A stretch of 64,000 nt of DNA from RGIG6919 sp045531905. GTDB lineage: Bacteria; Bacillota; Clostridia; Lachnospirales; Lachnospiraceae. Shown here in pieces: positions 25,451 to 31,879 of the stretch (positions are counted from its first letter, which is position 1; each line of letters begins with the position of its first letter). The notes beneath the pieces were generated by a model, which saw only the letters and a program-made list of their open reading frames with translations, did no database searches and was not told where the DNA came from. The position numbers were made by a program, and so were the translations under genes. The stretch is taken from assembly GCA_045531905.1 (NCBI GenBank), contig JAZSEY010000003.1, positions 124,001-188,000 on the forward strand, in the 5' to 3' direction.

Positions 25451-26515
25451 CTAAAATATGCCATCAAATATGCTCATCTCAGCTAAGGCTTTCACTACCT
25501 GATCTGTAGATGCATGTTCGTATCGTGGTGCCCCGCCAAGACTTCTAATTCCCAACTCATCAGTTAGCACTTTACCCATCTTATTGCTAAACTTATTGTA
25601 AACAACCATCAGCCTGCCAAGCAAAGATGCTTCTACATCCTGTTCTAACGTCGCCAACGCTACATATGCGCTAGTCATTTTAGCATTAGACACTTCTGAA
25701 CCATCATTAACCAATACCACTGCATGCGTTCTTCTAAAAATATCTCTAGTATCCTTATCTAATCCAAATGCCTTATCTAACACAATATACTCATACGAGC
25801 CCATTATTTGTAATTCCGAAATCAGCTGCATAATATCCTCAGCACTTAACTCCATCATATCTAATGCAATTTTGGGTTGAGAATAGAAATACACACCACG
25901 TATATCCTGTTTTACACAACTTTCCAGTTTCAATGACAAATTGCTTTTCTTGCTTTTTAAAGCAAAGATAATGTCACTCATATCAAACTGTCCCTCGCCC
26001 TGCAAGAACATATCTGCCGAACTAAAGGCTTCTAAATTCAAATATAATACACGCTTGCCTTTTGCTGCATAACGCACAGCACATGCTACAGCCATTGAAG
26101 AACTACCCACACCGCCAGACACAGATGTAAACGCAACTATCTTACATACATCATCTGTCAATTTGATGTTCGTAATGTTATTTTCATTTTCGGAATATAT
26201 ACTTAAAATTTGCTTATATATTAAATCAACTTTTTGAAACTTTACGATTGCCCTTTGGTCTCGCACCATTTCAATATCAGAAGCTTCTACCAAATATGCA
26301 AAACCACATCTTGACGGCAATTGCGTTATATCTATTTCAAACGAATCATCTGCCAATAACACATCAATCTTTGATTTTATTACCGTATCGATTGCCATTT
26401 GTTCATCAGTAAACGAATATATTTCAAAACTATTGTTGTACTTTGAATTGAACACTGCCACAACGCGATTTAAATAATTTATATCTTTTTCCAATATTGC
26501 CAACTTTATTTTCAC
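25451..26515 (-). CDS. tadZ: TadZ/CpaE-like localisation protein
   Basis: 354 residues. Residues 1-115 have a receiver-like layout without the usual phospho-acceptor context. Residues 125-354 form a ParA/MinD-like domain: IVAFTSVSGGVGSSSMAVACA is the deviant Walker A position, but GGVGSSS (134-140) lacks the lysine, so ATP use is probably weak or absent. Such losses are known in TadZ/CpaE proteins, which place the Tad machine at a cell pole or site. It is the first gene of the operon, opens at a GTG behind AGGGGGAA, and lies 37 bp from an almost ideal promoter. Confidence 0.85.
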   Translation of the reverse strand: MKIKLAILEKDINYLNRVVAVFNSKYNNSFEIYSFTDEQMAIDTVIKSKIDVLLADDSFEIDITQLPSRCGFAYLVEASDIEMVRDQRAIVKFQKVDLIYKQILSIYSENENNITNIKLTDDVCKIVAFTSVSGGVGSSSMAVACAVRYAAKGKRVLYLNLEAFSSADMFLQGEGQFDMSDIIFALKSKKSNLSLKLESCVKQDIRGVYFYSQPKIALDMMELSAEDIMQLISELQIMGSYEYIVLDKAFGLDKDTRDIFRRTHAVVLVNDGSEVSNAKMTSAYVALATLEQDVEASLLGRLMVVYNKFSNKMGKVLTDELGIRSLGGAPRYEHASTDQVVKALAEMSIFDGIF

Positions 26516-26551
26516 GGAAATTCCCCCTAACTTACCACTATAGTTTGTTTA

Positions 26552-26613
26552 ATTATAGTGTCGAAACGACACGTTGTCAAGAATTGATGCGTTCTAGAGT
26601 CGAGTTTCGTCAC
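26552..26613 (-). promoter_or_regulatory. Tad operon promoter with operator between -35 and -10
   Basis: On the minus strand: TTGACA (26580-26575), AC, the perfect inverted repeat GTGTCGTTTCGACAC (26572-26558), then TATAAT (26557-26552). The spacer is exactly 17 bp and the palindrome fills 15 of them. A weaker related site, GTCGAGTTTCGTCAC, lies at 26599-26613. A protein on the palindrome would exclude RNA polymerase, so this is a repressed sigma-A promoter driving the long operon to 11307. Confidence 0.85.
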
Positions 26614-26634
26614 ATTGTACGAATTTTTATATGC

Positions 26635-26674
26635 AAAAAAGGGCTACCATTTCGAAAAATGACAGCCCTTTTTT
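26635..26674. terminator. Two-way terminator upstream of the Tad promoter
   Basis: AAAAAAGGGCT pairs with AGCCCTTTTTT, with further pairing inside (CATTT/AAATG). Runs of A and T on both sides let it work both ways. It stops the membrane-protein transcript from the right before it enters the Tad operon. Confidence 0.88.
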
Positions 26675-26688
26675 GCATATATACTATT

Positions 26689-27642
26689 TTAATCATTCGT
26701 ATTATTGATTATAAAACTACTTTGGAATTTTTCATCGTTGATTAGTTGCGAATATGCATTGGATAATTCTTCCCATTCGCCCGTAGCCACTACCATAAAG
26801 TACGTATTCTCTGCTAATTGCCAATAAGCCAAAAGCTGTTCCTGTTCTCGCACTGAACCATACTCATCTTCAAAAGGAACATATCTGATTTCATAAACCA
26901 TCTCCTTATCCCATAACACACATTCTTCTAACCTCTGATTTTCGGACATTTGTGGCAATGCATCAACAAAACCAAATTCCACCCTGACATCTGTTTTTTC
27001 TTCTTCATCTGTATAGTAGGTTAACCAATCATAAACTCCTCTATCCAGTCCCTTTCCAGGAGTTTTAAATTGAACGGTAATTTCGTTATGCGTAATGCTT
27101 CCTTCATAAACGCCGCCCGCTCCGAGCAGTTCCTCTCTATCCTGCTTGGCAGTATTCCCCTGTGCATCATAGGTCACAACTCCCAATTGAACCGCTGCAA
27201 ATGCTGCCAGAAGAAATGGCACCAAAATGAAAATAAGATATATCATACCGCCAAATGGATTCCACTGATAATCATCCATACAAAACACTCTTTTTGGATT
27301 ATCTATATAATATAAAGTAATTTTCTTTGGCGGTATTTTATACTTGAAATAACCGTTATATGTTTTCGTTTCTCCATCTATTTCATATTCGTAAGACGCG
27401 AAATTCTTTTTATGTTCCTCATGTCGCTTTCCAAAGTTTTCATATTCACTACGAGAGGAAACGCGATACGCTTTAATCACATGCCCCTTCGCCGTTGCTT
27501 CATCAACTTTCTTCTGACCCTGCAAAACATAACTCAGCTTCTTAATTATTTTTGCACTAATAACAAATGCAACAATTAAAACACCAAAAACCACTGCCCA
27601 TTTTATCCAGTCAATTGGATTGTTTGCAAGTATCTCTGTCAT
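26689..27642 (-). CDS. Membrane protein with DUF3592-like N-terminus
   Basis: 317 residues. Membrane span 11-34, then a soluble domain (about 40-120) with ASYEYEIDGETKTYNGYFKY and ITLYYIDNPKRVFCMDD, resembling the DUF3592 fold (a small beta domain between two spans). A second span lies near 133-155, followed by an outside region (160-317) that looks like a lipoprotein-type beta domain (YFMVVATGEWEELSNAYSQLI). No catalytic motif. It lies between the barstar gene and the Tad promoter, isolated from the latter by a terminator, 36 bp after the immunity gene. It might be a third member of the toxin operon, for example in export or self-protection, but that is a guess. Confidence 0.55.
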   Translation of the reverse strand: MTEILANNPIDWIKWAVVFGVLIVAFVISAKIIKKLSYVLQGQKKVDEATAKGHVIKAYRVSSRSEYENFGKRHEEHKKNFASYEYEIDGETKTYNGYFKYKIPPKKITLYYIDNPKRVFCMDDYQWNPFGGMIYLIFILVPFLLAAFAAVQLGVVTYDAQGNTAKQDREELLGAGGVYEGSITHNEITVQFKTPGKGLDRGVYDWLTYYTDEEEKTDVRVEFGFVDALPQMSENQRLEECVLWDKEMVYEIRYVPFEDEYGSVREQEQLLAYWQLAENTYFMVVATGEWEELSNAYSQLINDEKFQSSFIINNTND

Positions 27643-27678
27643 ATAAATACACCTCTCTCAAATTTTATTTTTTATAGT

Positions 27679-28092
27679 TTATTTTGCAGATTGTTCAAGA
27701 TAAACTATAAATCCCCTTGGCATTCCACCAATCATGCGACCTATAACCTCGCTTTCCCACCAAGGTAAAATTATTTCTTCAAAGTCATCCAATATATTCT
27801 TTTTTAATTTTTGCTCATCACATAGCATTAAGTCATAATTATGAATAAGTAATACTATATCTTTCTGTTCAATCCACATCAAATCACTAATATAATCATT
27901 AGACCATCCTATTTTCATTGCAGGTAATTCATGTGGAAAAGCAAAAGCATTAGACATTTCTTGCACATAATCTACTTCAGTTCTAATCTTTGCTCCTTCA
28001 ATTTCAGCCAAGAAAACATCTTCATTATTTAGTGCATGATTTTTAATCTGTTCTGCCTCGTCTTTCGTAATATATACTAATTTATTATTCAT
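27679..28092 (-). CDS. Barstar-like immunity protein
   Basis: 137 residues, acidic, cytosolic. FAFPHELPAMKIGWSNDYISDLMWI then DIVLLIHNYDLM and a helix ending in LPWWESEV fit the barstar pattern (FP, W, the D-containing helix that plugs the RNase site, a central strand, a final Trp helix). It should bind and block the barnase-like tip encoded just upstream, whose stop lies 11 bp before this start. At the N-terminus it has an extra 45 or so residues compared with B. amyloliquefaciens barstar. Confidence comes from the fold pattern and from its being next to a barnase-family toxin. Confidence 0.8.
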   Translation of the reverse strand: MNNKLVYITKDEAEQIKNHALNNEDVFLAEIEGAKIRTEVDYVQEMSNAFAFPHELPAMKIGWSNDYISDLMWIEQKDIVLLIHNYDLMLCDEQKLKKNILDDFEEIILPWWESEVIGRMIGGMPRGFIVYLEQSAK

Positions 28093-28103
28093 TTTGAATA
28101 CCT

Positions 28104-28787
28104 CTACTTAATTTTTACAAAATCAGCAATACCATTTAAGCTCTCGCCTTGACCATAATGACTATCCGTATAAAATATAGAACCATCTGAACCAACTATA
28201 AATCTCTCTCCATCTCTAGAAATACCATTATAATTGTTTACATCAAATTCTCTATATGTAATCGAATTTCCATCTGCATCAACTGTCGGTAATTGTCCAT
28301 CTCTGTTTCCCCATTTGCGTCCAGCATTAGTTCCTTGCGTTTGCCCTGATACATTACCTTGCCATCCCGCATCTTCATATTTTTCAAATGCATCTTGTAC
28401 ATTTTGCGGTAAGTCATTCAAATCCATCCTAGGCCAAGAACTACTATCACTCTCTTCCGTAGTATCCTCAAAAGCCACATCCTCTGTTGTCGCATCATTC
28501 TCTGGTGAGTCATCATCCTTGATAATATCATCAAGAATATCAACTAGAAAATCTTTCACATCGAAATCTTCGATGTCGAAATCAGCTATATCAAATCGCA
28601 ACAGCTTACTCAAGGTCAAATTTTCTAATTCCGACTGTAGTGCTACTGTTGAAACCGTCTGACCACTCGCCATTCCCAACGCTGCTGAACTTATCAAAGA
28701 CCATAGGTTTCCCAAATAACTCCAATTCAGGCATACAACTAAAACTACCGTTAAGGTTAAAGATAGAACCTTTTTAGACATTTTCAT
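28104..28787 (-). CDS. Secreted polymorphic toxin with barnase-like RNase tip
   Basis: An upstream in-frame ATG (28802) overlaps the Shine-Dalgarno; the ATG at 28787 (MKMSKKVL) lies 7 bases past GGAGGG and aligns with the start of the EndoU paralogue, so I use it (227 residues). Residues 1-114 are the same delivery module as in the toxin at 2016. Residues about 120-227 are a microbial ribonuclease domain: Glu180 (YREFDVN), Arg195 (GERFIVGSDG) and His210 (DSHYGQG) match the catalytic Glu, Arg and His of barnase. It should cut RNA. The immunity gene follows. The shared head plus swapped tip shows module exchange. The export route is unknown. Confidence 0.85.
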   Translation of the reverse strand: MKMSKKVLSLTLTVVLVVCLNWSYLGNLWSLISSAALGMASGQTVSTVALQSELENLTLSKLLRFDIADFDIEDFDVKDFLVDILDDIIKDDDSPENDATTEDVAFEDTTEESDSSSWPRMDLNDLPQNVQDAFEKYEDAGWQGNVSGQTQGTNAGRKWGNRDGQLPTVDADGNSITYREFDVNNYNGISRDGERFIVGSDGSIFYTDSHYGQGESLNGIADFVKIK

Positions 28788-28849
28788 ATGTGTTCCCTCC
28801 ATTTTATCATAAAAGTCAAAATATAGTGCAAGCTATAAATATAATGTTT

Positions 28850-28908
28850 ATTGTAGTGACAAATCGTCACATTGTCAACTTTTACAATTCCACGTCTCAT
28901 TTTGTCAC
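28850..28908 (-). promoter_or_regulatory. Barnase-toxin promoter with operator between -35 and -10
   Basis: On the minus strand: TTGACA (28878-28873), AT, the inverted repeat GTGACGATTTGTCAC (28870-28856), then TACAAT (28855-28850). The spacer is 17 bp and the layout equals that of the Tad promoter. A second, weaker site GTCTCATTTTGTCAC (28894-28908) lies nearer the XRE gene. The whole toxin-XRE gap is thus a divergent control region, and the XRE product is the natural candidate to bind it. Confidence 0.82.
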
Positions 28909-28961
28909 ATCACACATTTTTTTTCAAAAATGTGGTAATGTATTACTATACGGAGGCAGTT

Positions 28962-29336
28962 ATGATATTTAGTGAAAATCTGGCAATGCTCAGACGCAAT
29001 TTAAATATCACACAAGATGAGTTAGCAAATTACCTAAAAGTTTCCCGCTCTACCATCGCCGGATATGAAACGAGAAACCGTGAACCAGAATATCACATTT
29101 TAGTGAAAATTGCAGATTATTTTCAGGTGAGCATTGATTCTCTACTTGGTCATAAGATTGACACAGTCCCTTGCCCACCAGAAAATATAGTGGCAAATTC
29201 TGATATGCTTTCCTTAAAGGATATCTCGCCAGAAAATGAAGCTACAACAAAGGAATTGATATCTGCAATCAGCAATCTGTCTGCACGAGATTTAGAATTG
29301 CTAATTACGCTTGCAAAAGCAATGCAGAAAAATTAG
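28962..29336 (+). CDS. XRE-family transcriptional regulator
   Basis: 124 residues. An upstream ATG would give a longer frame, but GGAGG precedes the ATG at 28962, giving MIFSENLAMLRR. Residues 5-60 are a classic Xre helix-turn-helix: RRNLNITQDELANYLKVSRS, then TIAGYETRNREPEYHILVKIADYF and VSIDSLLG. The rest is polar and ends in a helix (LSARDLELLITLAKAMQK) suited to dimerisation. It is divergent from the barnase toxin, and its leader holds operator-like GTCAC sites. I infer that it represses the toxin, the Tad operon and perhaps the surface protein gene. No metalloprotease partner of the ImmA type is seen. Confidence 0.88.
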   Translation: MIFSENLAMLRRNLNITQDELANYLKVSRSTIAGYETRNREPEYHILVKIADYFQVSIDSLLGHKIDTVPCPPENIVANSDMLSLKDISPENEATTKELISAISNLSARDLELLITLAKAMQKN

Positions 29337-29431
29337 TTATTTTTCTTGTATTTATTGTTATGCCCTTATAACCCATAAAAATTTTTTATAATTTGATACA
29401 CTGTATCTTCAATCACATACACTTTACACGC

Positions 29432-29464
29432 AAAAAACTCCTCCGCATCACTGCGAAGGAGTTT
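29432..29464 (-). terminator. Terminator of the ribosomal-protein operon
   Basis: An AAACTCCT/AGGAGTTT stem with an inner CCGC/GCGA part and loop, followed on the minus strand by TTTTTT, 20 bp past the rplA stop. It ends the operon after rplA; rplJ, rplL and rpoB do not follow here. Confidence 0.88.
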
Positions 29465-29483
29465 CTCATTCTCTCTTTATATC

Positions 29484-30176
29484 TTATAAAAACTTAGCTG
29501 TGTTAAGCTTCACGCCAGGTCCCATTGTAGATGTGATTGTTACACTTCTATAATACTGACCCTTAGCAGCTGAAGGCTTAGCCTTTGTAATAGCCTCTAT
29601 AAGTGTATTAAAGTTGTCCGTTAACTGCTCCTCTGAGAAAGAAGCCTTTCCAATTGGCACGTGGATAATATTGGTCTTATCTAATCTATACTCAATCTTA
29701 CCAGCCTTGATGTCGTTAACAGCCTTTGTAACGTCCATTGTTACTGTACCAGCCTTAGGGTTTGGCATTAATCCCTTAGGTCCGAGTACACGACCTAAAC
29801 GTCCTACAACACCCATCATATCAGGTGTAGCAACAACTACGTCGAACTCAAACCAGTTCTCGTTCTGGATCTTTGGAATTAACTCCTCACCACCAGCGTA
29901 ATCTGCACCAGCAGCTAAAGCCTCATCCACCTTATCACCCTTAGCAAATACTAAAACTCTTACAGTCTTACCAGTTCCGTGTGGTAATACTACAGCACCA
30001 CGAACCTGCTGATCTGCATGACGACCATCAACACCAAGTCTGATGTGAGCCTCTACAGTCTCATCAAACTTAGCACTAGCTGACTTCTTAACTAAAGCAA
30101 CTGCCTCTGCAACATCATATGTTACGCTTCTATCTACAAGCTTGGCAGCCTCTACATATCTCTTACCTTTTTTCAT
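29484..30176 (-). CDS. rplA: 50S ribosomal protein L1
   Basis: 230 residues, starting at MKKGKRYVEAAKLVDRS; an in-frame extension to 30218 runs through the intergenic hairpin and is discarded because AGGAGG sits just before the ATG at 30176. Family phrases are AHIRLGVDGRHADQQVRGAVVLPHGTGK, MMGVVGRLGRVLGPKGLMPNPKAGTV and the close of the form YYRSVTITSTMGPGVKL. L1 forms the mobile L1 stalk on 23S rRNA and, in many bacteria, represses its own mRNA. L1-site-like hairpins precede both rplK and rplA here. Confidence 0.98.
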   Translation of the reverse strand: MKKGKRYVEAAKLVDRSVTYDVAEAVALVKKSASAKFDETVEAHIRLGVDGRHADQQVRGAVVLPHGTGKTVRVLVFAKGDKVDEALAAGADYAGGEELIPKIQNENWFEFDVVVATPDMMGVVGRLGRVLGPKGLMPNPKAGTVTMDVTKAVNDIKAGKIEYRLDKTNIIHVPIGKASFSEEQLTDNFNTLIEAITKAKPSAAKGQYYRSVTITSTMGPGVKLNTAKFL

Positions 30177-30190
30177 GAATAAAACCTCCT

Positions 30191-30218
30191 GTGGTAATAT
30201 CGGGAGCGACCCTCCCAC
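30191..30218 (-). promoter_or_regulatory. L1-binding-like hairpin before rplA
   Basis: On the mRNA: GTGG, GA, then a GGG/CCC stem, then GATATTA and CCAC, 28 nt in all. An outer GTGG/CCAC stem, a GA on one side and GATA on the other of an unequal internal loop, and a short inner stem resemble the L1 site of 23S rRNA. Shine-Dalgarno and start follow at once, so bound L1 would block translation. Confidence 0.6.
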
Positions 30219-30242
30219 CTTAATTTTTAATTATTTGTTGTA

Positions 30243-30668
30243 TTAATCCTCTACAACGATACCCATAGAACGAGCTGTACCAGCGATCATGCTTGTAGCA
30301 GCCTCGATGCTTGCAGCATTTAAGTCTGGCATCTTAAGCTCAGCAATCTTCTGAACCTCTGCCTTAGAGATCTTAGCTACCTTATTCTTGTTAGGAACGC
30401 CTGATCCCTTCTCGATCTTAGCAGCCTTCTTTAATAATACTGCTGCTGGTGGAGTCTTTGTAATGAAGCTGAAGCTTCTGTCAGCGTAAACAGTGATAAC
30501 TACAGGGATAATCATACCTGGCTGATCTGCTGTTCTTGCGTTAAACTCCTTTGTAAACTGTACGATGTTAACACCGTGCTGTCCTAATGCTGGTCCAACA
30601 GGTGGCGCTGGTGTTGCCTTACCTGCAGGAATCTGTAATTTAATATATCCTTCTACTTTCTTCGCCAT
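30243..30668 (-). CDS. rplK: 50S ribosomal protein L11
   Basis: 141 residues, the normal length. YIKLQIPAGKATPAPPVGPALGQHGVNIVQF is the highly conserved N-terminal domain with the proline-rich hinge, and the C-terminal RNA-binding domain closes with SMIAGTARSMGIVVE. L11 binds the GTPase-associated centre of 23S rRNA and is needed for the stringent response through RelA. It lies 60 bp after nusG and 66 bp before rplA, each gap holding a copy of the same hairpin. AGGAGGTG precedes the ATG. Confidence 0.98.
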   Translation of the reverse strand: MAKKVEGYIKLQIPAGKATPAPPVGPALGQHGVNIVQFTKEFNARTADQPGMIIPVVITVYADRSFSFITKTPPAAVLLKKAAKIEKGSGVPNKNKVAKISKAEVQKIAELKMPDLNAASIEAATSMIAGTARSMGIVVED

Positions 30669-30690
30669 GATAGCGCACCTCCTAAAAAAT

Positions 30691-30718
30691 GTGGTAATTG
30701 CGGGAATAACCCTCCCAC
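30691..30718 (-). promoter_or_regulatory. L1-binding-like hairpin before rplK
   Basis: The same 28-nt design as before rplA: GTGG, GA, GGG, loop, CCC, GCAATTA, CCAC. Loop bases and the GATA to GCAA change differ while the stems are kept, which argues for a selected RNA structure. It fits autogenous control of rplK-rplA by L1. Confidence 0.6.
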
Positions 30719-30727
30719 GTTGTAACC

Positions 30728-31252
30728 TTACAACTTCTGAATATCAACAAAGTCAATCTCAACAGCTGTTGCTCTGCCAAAGATTTCAACATCAATGGTA
30801 ATGGTCTGTTTGCTCTTATTAACAGCCTTAATGTTACCAACTGTTCCCTCCCATGCACCAGATGCAACCTTAACCATATCGCCAACCTCCATATCGATTT
30901 CGATTTCTGGAGCCTTGATACCAAGGTTCTTCATCTCAGCCTCTGTCAAAGGAACCGGCTTTGATCCAGGTCCAACGAAACCTGTAACACCACGGGTATT
31001 TCTAACAACATACCAAGTGGCATCATTCATCACCATGTTCAGCAACACATAACCTGGAAACAACTTCTTTGAAACCTGTTTTCTTGCACCGTTCTTCATC
31101 TCAACAACGTCCTGTAATGGAACGGCAACCTCAAGAATTTGGTCCTCTAAGTGTCTGTTTGCAATTGTCTTTTCGATATCGGCTTTAACCTTATTCTCAT
31201 AACCTGAATAGGTATGGACTACATACCATCTTGCTTCACTTGCTTCTGACAT
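30728..31252 (-). CDS. nusG: Transcription elongation/antitermination factor NusG
   Basis: 174 residues. The NGN domain begins ARWYVVHTYSGYENKV and includes KKLFPGYVLLNMVMNDATWYVVRNTRGVTGFVG. The KOW domain is DMVKVASGAWEGTVGNIKAVN. NusG rides on RNA polymerase, changes pausing and links to Rho or to ribosomes. It starts 16 bp after secE, as in most Firmicutes. The length is usual and nothing is odd. Confidence 0.98.
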   Translation of the reverse strand: MSEASEARWYVVHTYSGYENKVKADIEKTIANRHLEDQILEVAVPLQDVVEMKNGARKQVSKKLFPGYVLLNMVMNDATWYVVRNTRGVTGFVGPGSKPVPLTEAEMKNLGIKAPEIEIDMEVGDMVKVASGAWEGTVGNIKAVNKSKQTITIDVEIFGRATAVEIDFVDIQKL

Positions 31253-31268
31253 ATAATCACCCTACCTT

Positions 31269-31472
31269 TTAACCGGTCACTAACTTGAGACCAATTTGTA
31301 ATACCCAGTCAATACCAGCAATCAAGCATCCTAAGATGACTGCGATTACCAATACAGCTACAGTCTGCTTTGACACGGTTTTCTTGTCAGGCCAGACAAT
31401 CTTATGGAATTCGCCTTTCAGTTCCTGAAACCAACTTCTCTTTAAAGTTGTTGTCTCTTCGTTCTTTCCCAT
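31269..31472 (-). CDS. secE: Preprotein translocase subunit SecE
   Basis: 67 residues from the ATG at 31472 (MGKNEETTTL), behind GGAAG; a longer frame to 31496 has no better start. KRSWFQELKGEFHKIVWPDKKTVSKQT is the conserved amphipathic part, and one membrane span (VAVLVIAVILGCLIAGIDWVLQIG) follows, the single-span form normal in Gram-positives. It clamps SecY in the membrane. It lies between rpmG and nusG. Confidence 0.96.
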   Translation of the reverse strand: MGKNEETTTLKRSWFQELKGEFHKIVWPDKKTVSKQTVAVLVIAVILGCLIAGIDWVLQIGLKLVTG

Positions 31473-31502
31473 ACTGATCACTTCCTTCAATTGCAAACCT
31501 GG

Positions 31503-31652
31503 TTATTTTGTTTCCTTGTGCATTGTGTGAGCCTTACAGAATCTACAATACTTCTTTGTCTCCATTCTGTCCGGATGCGTCTTCTTATCCTTTGTCAGAT
31601 TGTAGTTACGCTGTTTACAATCTGTACATGCCAATGTAATCTTTACGCGCAC
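31503..31652 (-). CDS. rpmG: 50S ribosomal protein L33
   Basis: 49 residues opening at GTG (31652), with GGAGG 8 bases before it: MRVKITLACTDCKQRNYNLT and so on, ending in KAHTMHKETK. Two CxxC pairs (CTDC, CRFC) give the zinc-binding form of L33. It is the first gene of rpmG-secE-nusG-rplK-rplA and lies 30 bp before secE. Small size and the GTG start make it easy to miss. L33 sits near the exit site of the 50S subunit. Confidence 0.95.
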   Translation of the reverse strand: MRVKITLACTDCKQRNYNLTKDKKTHPDRMETKKYCRFCKAHTMHKETK

Positions 31653-31683
31653 AACTTTCACCTCCATATTCAAAATTGCAACA

Positions 31684-31706
31684 CAAAAAAAAGTGGCAAA
31701 ACCACT
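31684..31706 (-). promoter_or_regulatory. Hairpin plus T-run at the very start of the rpmG transcript
   Basis: On the minus strand AGTGG-TTTTG-CCACT is followed by eight T. It looks like a terminator, yet it begins only about 6 bases after the expected start at about 31712. That is too early for normal termination. It may protect the 5' end, pause polymerase, or cut off read-through from further upstream. Confidence 0.45.
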
Positions 31707-31718
31707 GTCGCAACGTCT

Positions 31719-31747
31719 ACATTACCATAATTCCCTGTCAACGTCAA
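31719..31747 (-). promoter_or_regulatory. Promoter of rpmG-secE-nusG-rplK-rplA
   Basis: TTGACG (31747-31742), 17 bp, TAATGT (31724-31719) with an upstream TG (extended -10), on the minus strand. It diverges from the murC promoter 65 bp away. Confidence 0.7.
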
Positions 31748-31788
31748 GAAAATATTCTGGTAAATGTTGAAAAAATATGTTTTTTTTA

Positions 31789-31817
31789 TTGTAAATCCCA
31801 AACTCCTATACTATACT
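31789..31817 (+). promoter_or_regulatory. Promoter of murC
   Basis: TTGTAA (31789-31794), 17 bp, TATACT (31812-31817), followed by a leader of about 55 bases before the murC ATG. Confidence 0.55.
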
Positions 31818-31879
31818 TAAAAGAACGAATTTTCTTTCTTATTATAATAAAGAAAAAACAGGATAGGAAGGTTAACATT

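Noticed and set aside
25451..26515. TadZ as a broken gene because its Walker A lysine is missing
   Set aside because: Loss of the lysine is common in TadZ/CpaE proteins; the frame is complete and first in the operon.
28104..28802. Upstream ATG at 28802 for the barnase toxin
   Set aside because: It overlaps the GGAGG ribosome binding site; the ATG at 28787 has correct spacing and matches the paralogue's start.
29484..30218. Longer rplA frame starting MGGSLPILPQ
   Set aside because: It runs through the L1-type hairpin; the ATG at 30176 behind AGGAGG gives the normal L1 length.
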